DNA from: Phymorhynchus buccinoides
Taxonomy: Eukaryota; Mollusca; Gastropoda; Neogastropoda; Raphitomidae
DNA length: 64,000 nt
Direction of reading: 5' to 3'
Assembly (NCBI GenBank): GCA_017654935.2
Contig: CM065699.1
Location: forward strand, 20,345,831 to 20,409,830
The notes beneath the pieces were generated by a model. It searched no databases. It had not been told where the DNA came from and saw only the letters and a program-made list of their open reading frames with translations. The stretch's first letter is position 1. Each line of letters starts with the position of its first letter. A program made the position numbers and the translations under genes. Shown in pieces: positions 54,343 to 63,489 of this stretch.

Positions 54343-55414
54343 TCAAAAGGACACCGTCTTGGAGGACAACACAGCACGGCGAATACCAAAAGTGTTGTCC
54401 TGCCGGAGAGTGGAAAACTCGCGCAGATAGTAAGAGGTAAAGGTAGTCTCCGACTTCCAGAAGGCGGAGGACATAATGGCAGGGACTGGAACACCCCTGA
54501 CCAAGGCTAGTGAGGTGCTAATAGCCCTAACTTCGTGAGCCCGTATACCTGGGGGCGCAGAACGATCGGCGTGGGAGTAGGCTAGTCGAATCAACTCGAC
54601 TAACCAGCGAGCCAAAGTGGCCTTACGGATATCGTTTGAATAATTGGAATTCAAAGAAATGAAAAGGCGGCGCTTCTGGCTACGGAACGAGGATGACCGA
54701 AGGAGATACGTGCGCAAACAGCGAACCGGGCACAGACATCTATCCTCATCGTCCGGAGCGAGGATGTTAGAGAGACTCTCGATAACAACCAACGGAGAAG
54801 CTTGCTGAGCCGATTGATTTTTCGCACGGAATTCCGGTAGAAAAGACAGGGAGATCGAGGAACCATCCTCCGCGAACTCATAATCATTAACTAAACCACT
54901 AAGAGCGTGGATACCACTCACACGTCTCGCTAAGGCAAGACTAACGAGGAAAAGCGTCTTAAAAGAAAGAAGCTTAAAAGATAACGAAGAAAGCGGTTCA
55001 CATTCTGACCTGAGAAAGTGAAGCACAAGAAAAACGTCCCATTGCGGAAGTCTGATGGTCAGGCGAATTGACTTATTACGCAAACCATCCAAAAAAATGG
55101 GAAACCAAAACAGAAGAAGCAAAGGAAGGTTGACGACCAGTAGCAATAGAAATAGTGCTAATAACCGCCGACTTATAACCTGACAAAGTTTGGGCCAAGA
55201 GGCCCTTCTCATTATGCAAATGAGACAAAAAGGAAACAAACTGAGCACCAGTCGGGTGCAAAGGAGAAAAAGACTCAACTGTACAGAAATTGAACCAAGA
55301 GGTCCAACGCAAGGAATACAAGGTATTAGTGCTTTGACGGCGGGATTGAAGAATCACTTCAATGGCTTCACTTCTCAGACCCTGTGACCGCAACCCTGAC
55401 CGCAAAGTAGCCAA
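54343..55414 (-). pseudogene. DIRS tyrosine recombinase, one frameshift
   Basis: It starts MATLRSGLRSQGLRSEAIEV (ATG at 55414, overlapping the pol frame end by 40 bp), with an N-terminal SAM-like domain. At the A7 run 55091-55097 the frame must shift to continue with LDGLRNKSIRLTIRLPQWDV. The catalytic region shows the first Arg (ARRVSGIHAL), HEVRAISTSLA (H-x-x-R box) and FTSYYLREF with the nucleophile Tyr. The stop is at about 54343. The lesion is a single homopolymer indel, so sequencing error is possible. Role: integration of the circular DNA copy. Confidence 0.85.
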
Positions 55415-57297
55415 GCGGTCAGATGAAGGACGGCAGGATTTCGATGCGGAACGCCTGTGCGCGGTTCAACCAGAGACCTTGGGGTCAACTGGAGGGGAAC
55501 ACCCGGCACGTGGGTGAGAGCTAACAGCTCGGGGAACCACGGACTGTTTTCCCATCTTGGCGCTATGAGAATGAGAGCAGGACGCTCCCGAGCGCACTTT
55601 TCCAACACCCTTGGAAGAAGAGCTGTGGGTGGGTAGGCGTAGGCCCACAGACCCGTCCACTGGAGACTGAAGGCATTCCTTGCCCATGCCAAGGGATCTG
55701 CCATCGGGGAGACGAAGAGCGGAAGACGCCGGCTGAAGCGAGTTGCAAACAAGTCGACGTGTGGCTTTCCCCACATCGACCAAATGGGTTGAAGGACCCG
55801 ATGGACGAGAGTCCACTCCGTTGCAATCACCTGGTTGGAACGGCTCAGCTGGTCGGCGAGAACATTCAGCTTCCCGGGAATGAACTCCACGGTTAGATGA
55901 ATGGAATTCCGTGCAGTCCAAAGCAGGATCTCCTCTGCCTTCCTGGAGAGTGAAGGCGATTTCGTGCCCCCCTGACGCCGAAGGTATGAGAGGCACGTGG
56001 TGTTGTCGCCACAAACTGTGACCCACTTGCCTCGTAGCAGGGGAAGTAGCGCTTTGAGCGCGAGCGAAACCGCCTCCATCTCCAGAAAATTGATGTGGAG
56101 AGACGACTCTGCTTCGGACCACAACCCCGAAACCTCCCGCCGGTCCAGATGAGCCCCCCAACCTTCCTTTGACGCATCCGTGAAAAGGAATTCTTGATGG
56201 TGGAGAGGCCGAATGGGAACTGAGGACCCCAGCCAAACCGGGTCCAACCACTGGAGGACTGAACTGCGAAACCACGGGCCCAAAACGATCTGAGATTCCA
56301 GAGGAAGATGAGAAACCCCGAGTTCCGCACACTTCCGTTGTAGAGGACGCTTGTGCAGACGACCCAGAGGCAAGAGGTCTGCCAAGGACTCCATGAAGCC
56401 CAGCAACTTGAGAAGTTGACGAACCGTTGCTGAACCCGCCAACAGAAGGCTTTCCAGAAAGGACTGAATGGACTGGATCCGCTCCGAAGACGGACAGACC
56501 GTGAACGTCTGGGTATTGAATACCATCCCCAGATATTTGAATTCCTGGGCCGGAGTCAAATCCGACTTTTTGACGTTCACGTTGAAGCCAACCTGGACGG
56601 TTAGGTCCTGGAGCCCCGAGGTGTGTTCCTGGCACCGGTCCCTGGACTGAGCCAAGGTGAGCCAGTCGTCCAGGTACACCTTGAGACGGATCCCCCTGGA
56701 CCTGGCCACGCCGACGAACTCCCTGACCACCATGGTGAAAATCCATGGGGCCAGAGAGAGCCCGAAGGGAAGGACTACGAACTGATAAGTCGTGTTCCCC
56801 CATACGAACCTCAAGAGATGCCTTCGATCTGGGTGGATCGAAACATGGAAATAGGCATCCTTGAGGTCTATGGAAGTCGCCCAATCCCCCGGCTGGATGA
56901 AGTTGCGAACCGAAGCAGCCGTCTCCATTCTGAACGCCATGGGGCGCAGAAAAGCATTGAGAGGAGACAAGTCCAGCACTGGACGGAACTCGCCGTTCTT
57001 CTTTGGTACAGTGAACATGCGCGAGTAGAAACCCGGGCCCGGGTTGGGTACTGGAATCACAGCACCCTTGTCCAGAAGGGACTTGACCTCTGCGTCCAAG
57101 ATCTGAAAGCGAAGAGGATCTGCAGGGGGAGGAAAGACAATAGGCACCCGCGAGAGAGGAGGTTCCGCGAGCAGCGGAAAGCGGAACCCATCCCGCACGA
57201 CACGGAGGATCCAAGAGCTGACTGACAGCAGAGACCACTGAAGGTGATGCTGAGCCAGAGAGTCCACACTTGATGGAACAGCCAACTCGGGATCCAC
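55375..57297 (-). CDS. DIRS pol: reverse transcriptase and RNase H
   Basis: A 640-codon frame from ATG 57297. RT motifs in order: VPKKNGEFRPVLDLSPLN, TSIDLKDAYFHVSIHP, VVLPFGLSLAPWIFT, the catalytic box VYLDDWL, and FKYLGMVFNTQ. RNase H follows: LFTDASKEGWGAHL, INFLEMEAV and VCGDNTTCLSYLRR give the D, E, D residues. The C-terminal part (VDLFATRFSRR, AYAYPPTALLPRVLEK, LIAPRWENSPWFPEL) is the segment found after RNase H in DIRS-group elements, sometimes called methyltransferase-like (tentative). The frame is fully open, so this part is young or recently active. The frame is also open upstream of the chosen ATG, so the true start is uncertain. Confidence 0.93.
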   Translation of the reverse strand: MDPELAVPSSVDSLAQHHLQWSLLSVSSWILRVVRDGFRFPLLAEPPLSRVPIVFPPPADPLRFQILDAEVKSLLDKGAVIPVPNPGPGFYSRMFTVPKKNGEFRPVLDLSPLNAFLRPMAFRMETAASVRNFIQPGDWATSIDLKDAYFHVSIHPDRRHLLRFVWGNTTYQFVVLPFGLSLAPWIFTMVVREFVGVARSRGIRLKVYLDDWLTLAQSRDRCQEHTSGLQDLTVQVGFNVNVKKSDLTPAQEFKYLGMVFNTQTFTVCPSSERIQSIQSFLESLLLAGSATVRQLLKLLGFMESLADLLPLGRLHKRPLQRKCAELGVSHLPLESQIVLGPWFRSSVLQWLDPVWLGSSVPIRPLHHQEFLFTDASKEGWGAHLDRREVSGLWSEAESSLHINFLEMEAVSLALKALLPLLRGKWVTVCGDNTTCLSYLRRQGGTKSPSLSRKAEEILLWTARNSIHLTVEFIPGKLNVLADQLSRSNQVIATEWTLVHRVLQPIWSMWGKPHVDLFATRFSRRLPLFVSPMADPLAWARNAFSLQWTGLWAYAYPPTALLPRVLEKCARERPALILIAPRWENSPWFPELLALTHVPGVPLQLTPRSLVEPRTGVPHRNPAVLHLTAWLLCGQGCGHRV

Positions 57298-57314
57298 CCG
57301 AAGCCGCGCGGGCC

Positions 57315-58280
57315 CTACTGAAAAGGAGGGTAGCGTTTTGAGTTCTGAAAACGAGTAGAGCGATTTGCACCGCGCTGGAAGGGCCTGCCCCGAGCCGAAG
57401 GAGAAGGGTACGGCTGAGAAGAGCCACAGAACGAGTTCCTCAACGGCTGTGGAGTACGAAAGCGAGAGGAAGAAGAAGAGGCCCGACGGGCTGAAAACGC
57501 ACCACGCTGCTGGAAACGAGCAGGAGACACAGAAGCAGAACGAGAGGGTGGCCTAGCCCTAGCCGCCAAGGTCTGCAAAGTAGCCAGGACCCTGTCATTG
57601 TGAGAGAGAGACTGACGACCCGAACACGCCTCCTTAACTTTGGACACCCTTGCCGAAGCAAAAATTCCTGAGGAAGGGATTGGGTCCGAACGAAGGGCAC
57701 GACGTTCCACCTCCAACATGGCAAGAGAGGACTGTTGGAGAGCTTGATCCCTGAAAAAGGCCGAAAGCCTACTACGCAAGGTAGCGAGGCCCAGAGCGGT
57801 GAGTTGAACTGAATCACGCAAGGCTGACAGAAGGCAGCCTAAAGCCTGCTCATCAATGGCATCCGCCAGACGAAATTCCTCAGGACGGCCCGTGGAGGTC
57901 CTGCCCAACAGAGTGGGAAGACCGTGCAGCATAGAAGTAGCCGTGGAACAATGCATCAACGATTGCGAGACAGCCTTCTCCAGAGCCAAGTAAGACTTGG
58001 CAGGGATGGACACCGACCTGATGGAAGGACCATTCAGCAACAGACCAAGATCAGAAATTTCCTCCTGGGAAAGAGCCGAAAAGGCTGGAATCGGCAAAAA
58101 CTCACTCTCCATGGGAAGAACTGGGGCGAACTGAGGAACCACAGGACATGAACCGGACAGAGAAGGAATAGGTGGGGACACCTCCTGTTCCCTTCTAGAC
58201 TGTTTAGCTCTAGACCACATGTGTGTGTCAGCCAAATCGAAAAATTCCTGGAGAAACAGAATAACAAGCCTGCCTTCCAT
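57315..58280 (-). CDS. DIRS gag-like ORF1
   Basis: A 321-codon frame from ATG 58280. It starts MEGRLVILFLQEFFDLADTH and includes SMLHGLPTLLGRTSTGRPEE, and has an Arg/Ser-rich basic C-terminus (RARPPSRSASVSPARFQQRG; RASSSSSRFRTPQPLRNSF), as expected of a nucleic-acid-binding capsid-type protein. It ends 18 bp before the pol ATG. It has no CCHC knuckle, as is usual in DIRS. Function is assigned by position in the element. Confidence 0.85.
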   Translation of the reverse strand: MEGRLVILFLQEFFDLADTHMWSRAKQSRREQEVSPPIPSLSGSCPVVPQFAPVLPMESEFLPIPAFSALSQEEISDLGLLLNGPSIRSVSIPAKSYLALEKAVSQSLMHCSTATSMLHGLPTLLGRTSTGRPEEFRLADAIDEQALGCLLSALRDSVQLTALGLATLRSRLSAFFRDQALQQSSLAMLEVERRALRSDPIPSSGIFASARVSKVKEACSGRQSLSHNDRVLATLQTLAARARPPSRSASVSPARFQQRGAFSARRASSSSSRFRTPQPLRNSFCGSSQPYPSPSARGRPFQRGANRSTRFQNSKRYPPFQ

Positions 58281-58436
58281 GCTAGCTTGAAAGAAAGTGA
58301 GTAGTCTGCTACACCGGAAGTTACGTGGATTGGGGGTTGTGGTAGTAAGACACTCTTGATTTTGTTTCTGTCTTCCAAGCTAATCTTGTACAAATATGCA
58401 CTTTGTAGTGGAATGGTAAGGATGATAGAATAGATA
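58280..58436. repeat. DIRS right terminal repeat
   Basis: Runs from GCTTGAAAGAAAGTGAGTAG to GATGATAGAATAGAT. It is the reverse complement of the left repeat except for its outermost ~15 bp, which matches the internal complementary region instead. Confidence 0.9.
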
Positions 58437-58685
58437 GGGGAAGTTACTCTACCATCAGGTAGATCCCCAGCTCTCGCCTCGTGTGTTTGAGTAGACTTAC
58501 ATCACTTAGAACACAGAGCGTCTTTCTAAAATTGATGTCATCTATATTTTTACGTCACATTTTGCAAGTTCTATCATTTTGTGGATACTGGTCGTCCCTC
58601 ATTTTTTAAAAACAATGTTGGCAAGTCGCTGACTCGCATCCTGCGGTTTCAAGCTTCGCCGCCATGGTTTTGACCAAGAAAGTCG

Positions 58686-58898
58686 AGGTAAACTATAATT
58701 TTCACGAAGTGCTTTCCCCTAGTTTTTTTCTCCGAATATCGTCTATCGAATTGGCATATAACGCTGATGGCAATAGCAATAACATTACCCCCTCTATCCA
58801 GCAGCAATTCAATGATTGGCCGGCTAAAGCTTCCACAAGATACTACAGAATGTGACACAAAATACGACAACTCACTACAATCAAATAACGATACCTAC
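58686..58898 (-). repeat. Decayed tandem copy of the 3' half of ankyrin exon 3
   Basis: On the minus strand, TTGCTGCTGGATAGAGGGGG then AATGTTATTGCTATTGCC (about 58810-58770) is a decayed copy of the exon end LLLDRGADVNAIT, here reading LLLDRGGNVIAIA. The GTAGGT donor position has changed to ATCAGC. Arm A carries one more unit. Confidence 0.7.
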
Positions 58899-58994
58899 GG
58901 TGATAGCATTGACGTCAGCCCCCCTGTCCAGCAACAGTTGGGTGATACCTGTTTGTCTGGCCAGAGCCGCCACATGAAGAGGAGTGTTGCCTTT
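58899..58994 (-). CDS. Ankyrin-repeat gene, exon 3 (32 codons)
   Basis: The acceptor (minus) TTGTTTTCAG precedes AAAGGCAACA. It reads KGNTPLHVAALARQTGITQL then LLDRGADVNAIT, a canonical ankyrin repeat. The donor is GTAGGT. It is 96 bp, phase 0 at both ends. The intron that follows (minus strand) contains the DIRS element. Confidence 0.9.
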
Positions 58995-59384
58995 CTGAAA
59001 ACAAATTTACAACCACACATTTTTCTTTAATGCATTCAAGACTATTAGTCCCTCAATGAAGCCTTAATTAAAAGAAAATATCAAGCCATTTTTTCCCCCT
59101 CAATGTTTAGTAGTAATCTTACATTATTCATCCAGTCTTCCCAGAAAACTTTCCTTTTCTTAAATTTAGTCGAATCTCAAAAAAAGCATTTTTTGGCTAA
59201 GATCATTGATCCATAATCGTAAAACATTCTACAATCCAACGACTTTCTTTATGAAATTATAAATATGACAATTTGAAAACCATTCCTTCGTCTATCATGG
59301 AAACATTACTGGACACCCCAGTAATCCGGACAGTTTTACTCAGTCTCTTCACTTCTTCAGTATTCATTACTAAAAGGGTGGTCG

Positions 59385-60140
59385 CAATGAGTCTGTCAGT
59401 ATAGCGACCACCTCACAATTACGGACAGTTTTGGCCAGTCTGTAGGGTGGTCGCAATACTGAGGTTCCACTGTATCCAGTATAGCGACCACCTCACAATT
59501 ACGGACAGTTTTGGCCAGTCTGTAGGGTGGTCGCAATACTGAGGTGGTAGCGCCACCTCACAATACTGACATGTTTGGACAGTCTGTAGGGTGGTCGCAC
59601 TGTACTGTATCCAGTATAGCGACCACCTCACAATTACGGACAGGTTTGGACAGTCTGTAGGGTGGTCGCAATACTGAGGTTCCACTGTATCCAGTATAGT
59701 GACCACCTCACAATTACGGACAGGTTTGGACAGTCTGTAGGGTGGTCGCAATACTGAGGTTCCACTGTCTCCAGTATAGCGACCACCTCACAATTACGGA
59801 CAGTTTGGACAGTCTGTAGGGTGGTCGCAATACTGAGGTTCCACTGTATCCAGTATAGCGACCACCTCACAATTACGGACAGTTTTGGACCAGTCTGTAG
59901 GGTGGTTCCACTGTCTCAGTATAGCGACCACCTCACAATGACAGGTTTGGACAGTCTGTAGGGTGGTCGCAATACTGAGGTCCAGTATAGTGACCACCTC
60001 ACAATTACGGACAGGTTTGGACAGTCTGTAGGGTGGTCGCAATACTGAGGTTCCACTGTATCCAGTATAGCGACCACCTCACAATTACGGACAGGTTTGG
60101 ACAGTCTGTAGGGTGGTCGCAATACTGAGGTTCGACTGCA
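59385..60140. repeat. Array of ~80-bp palindromic units after exon 2
   Basis: About nine units with CCAGTATAGCGACCACCTCA, CAATTACGGACAG, and GTCTGTAGGGTGGTCGCAAT then ACTGAGGTTCCACTGTAT. The two ends of each unit can fold as a hairpin (TAGCGACCACC with GGTGGTCGCAA). It starts within 6 bp of the exon-2 donor on the minus strand. It is probably a MITE with CAGTGGAACCTC ends that has become tandem. Confidence 0.9.
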
Positions 60141-60145
60141 GATAC

Positions 60146-60244
60146 CTGTGACTTGATAGCGGGGTTAGCCCCCCTGTTCAACAGCTCCATCATGACCTCC
60201 ACATGACCCTCCTTGGCCGCAAAATGCAGCGCGCTCATGCCGCT
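60146..60244 (-). CDS. Ankyrin-repeat gene, exon 2 (33 codons)
   Basis: The acceptor (minus) TTTGTTTCACAG precedes AGCGGCATGAGC. It reads SGMSALHFAAKEGHVEVMME then LLNRGANPAIKSQ, close to the second repeat of canonical ankyrins (ALHLASKEGHV). The donor is GTATCT. It is 99 bp, phase 0. This arm is intact; the arm-A copy is frameshifted. Confidence 0.92.
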
Positions 60245-60280
60245 CTGTGAAACAAAAACAAAAAAAATCATGGATGCAAT

Positions 60281-60467
60281 TAGATACAGTGGAACCTCCC
60301 TTTTAAGACCTTGAAAAATCATCCAAAATGAGGTCTTAAGTGGGAGGGAGTTGCATAAGGGAGGTAATTTCGATACTTACAAAGGGCAATTTCTCAGAGA
60401 AGTAGGTCTCAAGTGGGAGGGAGTCTTAGGGGGGTGGGGGGTCTTATAAGTGAGGTTCCATTGTAAT
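60281..60467. mobile_element. MITE with TACAGTGGAACCTCC ends
   Basis: Left TACAGTGGAACCTCCCTTTT, right TAAGTGAGGTTCCATTGTA. TA is included at both ends (mariner-type target). The interior has AGGTCTTAAGTGGGAGGGAG and AAGGGCAATTTCTCAGAGAA, the parent of the 37787 array unit. Confidence 0.8.
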
Positions 60468-60486
60468 GACTGAGTCTGCTTTCTGT

Positions 60487-60935
60487 ATACTGTACAGACT
60501 GACATTCCACACGACCCTCCATGGAAGTAAAATGCAGAGCGCTCATGCTGCTCTGTGAAAAAGAGAACAAAAAAAAGAAGATGAATTTATAATAATGACT
60601 GAGTCTGCGTTCGGTATACCATAAAGCTCTGATAGGTTTAAACAAAAACTGATAAATTTACATAAAGAGTCTGCTTTCTGAACACTAACATTCCACATGA
60701 CCCTCCAAGGAAGTAAAATGCATGAGTCTGCTTTCTGTACACCGTAAAGCTCTGATAGGTTTAAACAAAAACTGATAAATTTAACATAACAAGTCTGCTT
60801 TCTGTATACTGTAAAGCACTGATAGGTGTAAACAAAAACTGATAAATTTACATAATGAGTCTGCTTTCTGAATACTGACATTCCACATGACCCTCCAAGG
60901 AAGTAAAATGCAGCACGCTCCTTTCAGAGCAGGAT
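60487..60935 (-). pseudogene. Tandem fragments of ankyrin exon 2 upstream of the real exon
   Basis: Three copies of CCTCCA(A/T)GGAAGTAAAATGCA (about 60518-60537, 60702-60721, 60892-60911), each with ACATTCCAC(A) and GAGTCTGCTTTCTG. The one at 60552 has a full acceptor (minus, TTTTTCACAG) and reads SSMSALHFTSMEGRVECQS, then loses ankyrin similarity. A fourth acceptor fragment (AGCGGCATGAGCATGCTGCT) is at about 61230-61250. All are 5' pieces of the repeat exon. Confidence 0.75.
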
Positions 60936-61566
60936 CTCACTCACCCTCAAGACATTACTGCCATCAGTAGGGGGCTTAGTGGGTGGTGTCCTGCGTATGT
61001 TAGCTCAGAACAGGCTCCACTGAACTCCACCAAAGTGACTCAGCAGCAGTGCAGTGTCTCCCTGGTTGGTTGCCTCCTGATGTCCTAACATAGATTCGCT
61101 CTCCTTGGATTGATCGCTTCAGATTTTGTGACCTGATGAGCTGTGCGTTGGGATTCGGAACGAGCGGCGTGGGGGCAACCCAGAAGATAGGACAGCAAAA
61201 AAAAAACAACAAAAAAAAACAAAACAGCAGCAGCATGCTCATGCCGCTCTGGGAAAAATATAATCGACTAATAAAATAATGTAGCAACAGAACAACTCTG
61301 CTTTCCATACAATATTATTTTTCATGTGTCAGGCTGCCGTGTCAGACCATACCATGACTTCCGGATAGCAGAGATGACAGCTGCTATTCCGGAGGACTGG
61401 GCTGTAATTTGTTTACAGCGGAGATGCCTTCCCCAGGGCCAGGGTACATCCCCACTCACTCTGCCAAAAGGACTTTGGTGGGACAGCCAGCGTTGGGGAA
61501 GGTCCCCAAAGGCCAACTAATCCCTTTGGCCGCAGCACTGACTAAGAGCCTGCGTGAATGCCTACC
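60936..61566. repeat. Intron repeats of arm B, unclassified
   Basis: CTCAGAACAGGCTCCACTGA and AGTGACTCAGCAGCAGTGCA match the 16480 repeat. GCTGTAATTTGTTTACAGCG and AAGGACTTTGGTGGGACAGC match arm A (40660-40770). No gene. Confidence 0.55.
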
Positions 61567-62211
61567 ACAGTGGGACCTCCCTATTAAAACCTTCCTTGTT
61601 AAGGCGTGATGTGACCAAAAAAATGTTCACCAATTTTCCCCCTTCCTATTCCTAGATCCGAATTACTGAGTGAGTACCTCCCTAGGGTTATCAACGGCTT
61701 ACGCCCTTGACAGTGAGAGTGAATCCCTTGTCGGTCAGTACTCAAAAGGGCATTCACTCTTGCGAAAGGCAGCCATTTAGTGGCCTCAAATAGGGTTATT
61801 GGTGAGAGTTATGCCCTTGTTTGGTCAGTACTCAAACATCTACCAAGGGCATTCACTCTAGCAAAACATGGTTGTTGCAGTGGCCAAAAAAGACCCCCCC
61901 TTTTAACCCTTTCACCACCAAAGTCACATTTTAGCATCACAGTGATTTAACACCTATGTCACTAAAAGGCATCAAATTGGTATCTATAATCCAAAGACTT
62001 ATTGTCTTAGTTTTGGGAAGTAAGGATAGACCTTATTTTATATATGTCACAGAAGAATCCCCAAATACTGCAGATGGATTTTGTTCTCTACCCAGGTACT
62101 AGGTCAATTTAATGGAACATTTTGGCTGAAATATGGCTGGCGGTGAAAGGGTTAAGACCTAAATTTGGCTGATTTTTTAAAGGTCATATTAGAATCAGGG
62201 AGGTTCCACTG
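61567..62211. mobile_element. Nested MITEs inside a CAGTGGAACCTCC element (arm B)
   Basis: Outer ends CAGTGGGACCTCCCTATTAA and AATCAGGGAGGTTCCACTG (to 62211, then TA). Inside are the GAGTGAATGCCC MITE (about 61680-61890) and a TTAACCCTTTC MITE (61903-62155). It has the same nesting as arm A. Confidence 0.78.
61903..62155 (-). mobile_element. MITE, TTAACCCTTTC family (arm B)
   Basis: Ends TTAACCCTTTCACCACCAAA and GGCGGTGAAAGGGTTAA. Reverse-oriented counterpart of 40005-40259. Confidence 0.85.
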
Positions 62212-62284
62212 TACTAGTTTGAGAGTCAGACTCTTTCATGCATTCACAAAAGACTAAGCAGGCTGTACAACGATTTTCCATTAC

Positions 62285-62695
62285 CAGCCCTGAAAGTGGA
62301 AAATGTTGTCCACCAACCTCTGGCTGGTAACTTATTTTTTTTACCAGCCAAACCAAAAGTTTTACCAGCCAAACACTTCATTTTGTTGGCCTTGTCGTCG
62401 AAGAGAAGCCACGAAAATTCTTTCTTCCATTTTGGTAGAAAAGTTTGTGTTTCACTCTTACCCTTTTTGGGTGATGGCTTTGAACTTGAAGTTGAAGCCG
62501 AAGAACGTTTCATTTCGAACATGCACTGGCTGGCGAGCACGCAAATTGTGTATCGTATTTCCCGTGCGTGGGAAAACATGGACTGGGAAAGGAATCTCGC
62601 ACAAGAAAAAACATCGTTTTTTGCCCACTCGCATTTGGCGGGTGAAGTGAATGATAAACTCGCCAATTTTTCCCCCACTCACCACTTTCAGGGCT
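62285..62695 (-). mobile_element. Non-autonomous hAT-like element (arm B)
   Basis: The ends CAGCCCTGAAAGTGG and CCACTTTCAGGGCTG are kept, with ATTAC/GTAAT repeats outside. On the minus strand PKWKKEFSWLLFDDKANKMK is again readable, preceded by KPSPKKGKSETQTFL. Both arms keep this frame open for about 90 codons, but it has no remaining transposase core. Confidence 0.72.
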
Positions 62696-62788
62696 GATTA
62701 CTGTGGAACATTACATTAAAGTGAAGCTCTCACCTTACTACTGACCCAAACCTCAAGTCTTAGAACAACAAATGAAATGAAGGCTTAC

Positions 62789-62908
62789 AAAATTGACGGT
62801 GTTGACGTCATGGCCCTCCCCACTGTTCAGCATGGCGATGACTTCGTCCAGGTTACCCGCCCTTACTGCCCGCAGGAAGGCGGCGTTGGCGTCTGACATG
62901 GACGACAT
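62789..62908 (-). CDS. Ankyrin-repeat gene, exon 1 with start codon
   Basis: ATG at 62908 (second in-frame Met four codons on). It reads MSSMSDANAAFLRAVRAGNL then DEVIAMLNSGEGHDVNTVNF with donor GTAAGC. The ANAAFLRAVRAGNLDEV start closely recalls the first repeat of canonical ankyrins (xxSFLRAARSGNLDK). It is 120 bp, phase 0. Upstream (minus strand) is a T-rich stretch and then a retroposon at 63000, so the promoter is probably within 90 bp or beyond the retroposon. No signal peptide is seen; a cytosolic protein is likely. The first in-frame ATG was chosen. Confidence 0.88.
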
Positions 62909-62999
62909 CTTCGATTGACGTCACTTTCTTCTTTTGTAGATTTCTTCTTCATCCCTTTGAACAACAACAAAAACAAAGATTATATTGTAGCTCTAGGAC

Positions 63000-63346
63000 G
63001 GGGCAGTGGGTGGATGCCTTGTGCCTTCATACGCCCCCTCCACAAGTCTCTCCTCGTGGGGATAACAGGGTGTCTTTCGTAAAAATAGTTCCCCCACCTT
63101 CTTGAAGTTCTGTGCTTGTAACTTCCTCTAATCTGCCACTCTCTTTAACTCTGCCTATTCCCTTGCTTTCTATCATCTACTATCTTTCTGACTTATTGGC
63201 CTATTCTCCTGCCTTTTTTCTAAACAAATCTTTGAGCTCCTCCGAAATCTGAAAATGTCGGCTGGAGCAAGCGGGGAGACTAGTGAAAACTGAAAACCTT
63301 ACTCATTATGGTCATATGGCCTGGAAATGCAGAAGAAGAAGAAGAA
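63000..63346 (+). mobile_element. GAA-tailed retroposon, complete, with target duplication
   Basis: Full family member: starts GGGGCAGTGGGTGGATGCCT (one G after the target repeat) and ends GCAGAAGAAGAAGAAGAA. The 13-mer GTAGCTCTAGGAC lies at 62987-62999 and again at 63347-63359, a target-site duplication typical of LINE-driven retroposition. I see no clear box A/B in the head, so whether it is a SINE or a truncated LINE end is open. Confidence 0.88.
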
Positions 63347-63489
63347 GTAGCTCTAGGACTTTATTTGTATCACTGTGGCTGCATGGATTTTGCAACACTC
63401 AGGCTGTGACTAGCTGAAGTGATTGTTACAAAATACTACTTTCACTAGTCAAGTTGTTTTCATCATCAAATGCATTTTCCCCCCCGCAC

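Larger units (their letters stand above)
53812..58436 (-). mobile_element. DIRS-type (tyrosine recombinase) retrotransposon, structurally complete
   Basis: A 4.6-kb element with three minus-strand frames in DIRS order: gag-like, RT/RNase H, tyrosine recombinase. Inverted terminal repeats match at about 53850-53985 and 58287-58421. Near the 3' (left) side, 54058-54155 is an internal complementary region that joins the complements of the two outermost ends, the hallmark of DIRS circular-intermediate replication. I see no target-site duplication, as expected when a recombinase does the insertion. It lies in the ankyrin-gene intron between exons 3 and 4, on the same strand. A one-base frameshift in the recombinase frame may disable it. 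Confidence 0.92.
58686..63346 (-). repeat. Inverted-duplication arm B (matches 38766-43500)
   Basis: The better-preserved arm. It carries intact ankyrin exons 1, 2 and 3 on the minus strand and the same nested elements in the same order as arm A. GAGGTAAACTATAATTTT at 58686 pairs with the last bases before the N gap. Spacer between the arms is 15 kb and contains the gap. Confidence 0.85.

Noticed and set aside
56623..57225. 200-codon plus-strand frame
   Set aside because: Antisense shadow of the DIRS reverse transcriptase.
59419..60322. Overlapping minus frames with repeated EPQYCDHPTDCP
   Set aside because: They are translations of the 80-bp array. Only the ankyrin exon 60146-60244 inside the last frame is real coding.
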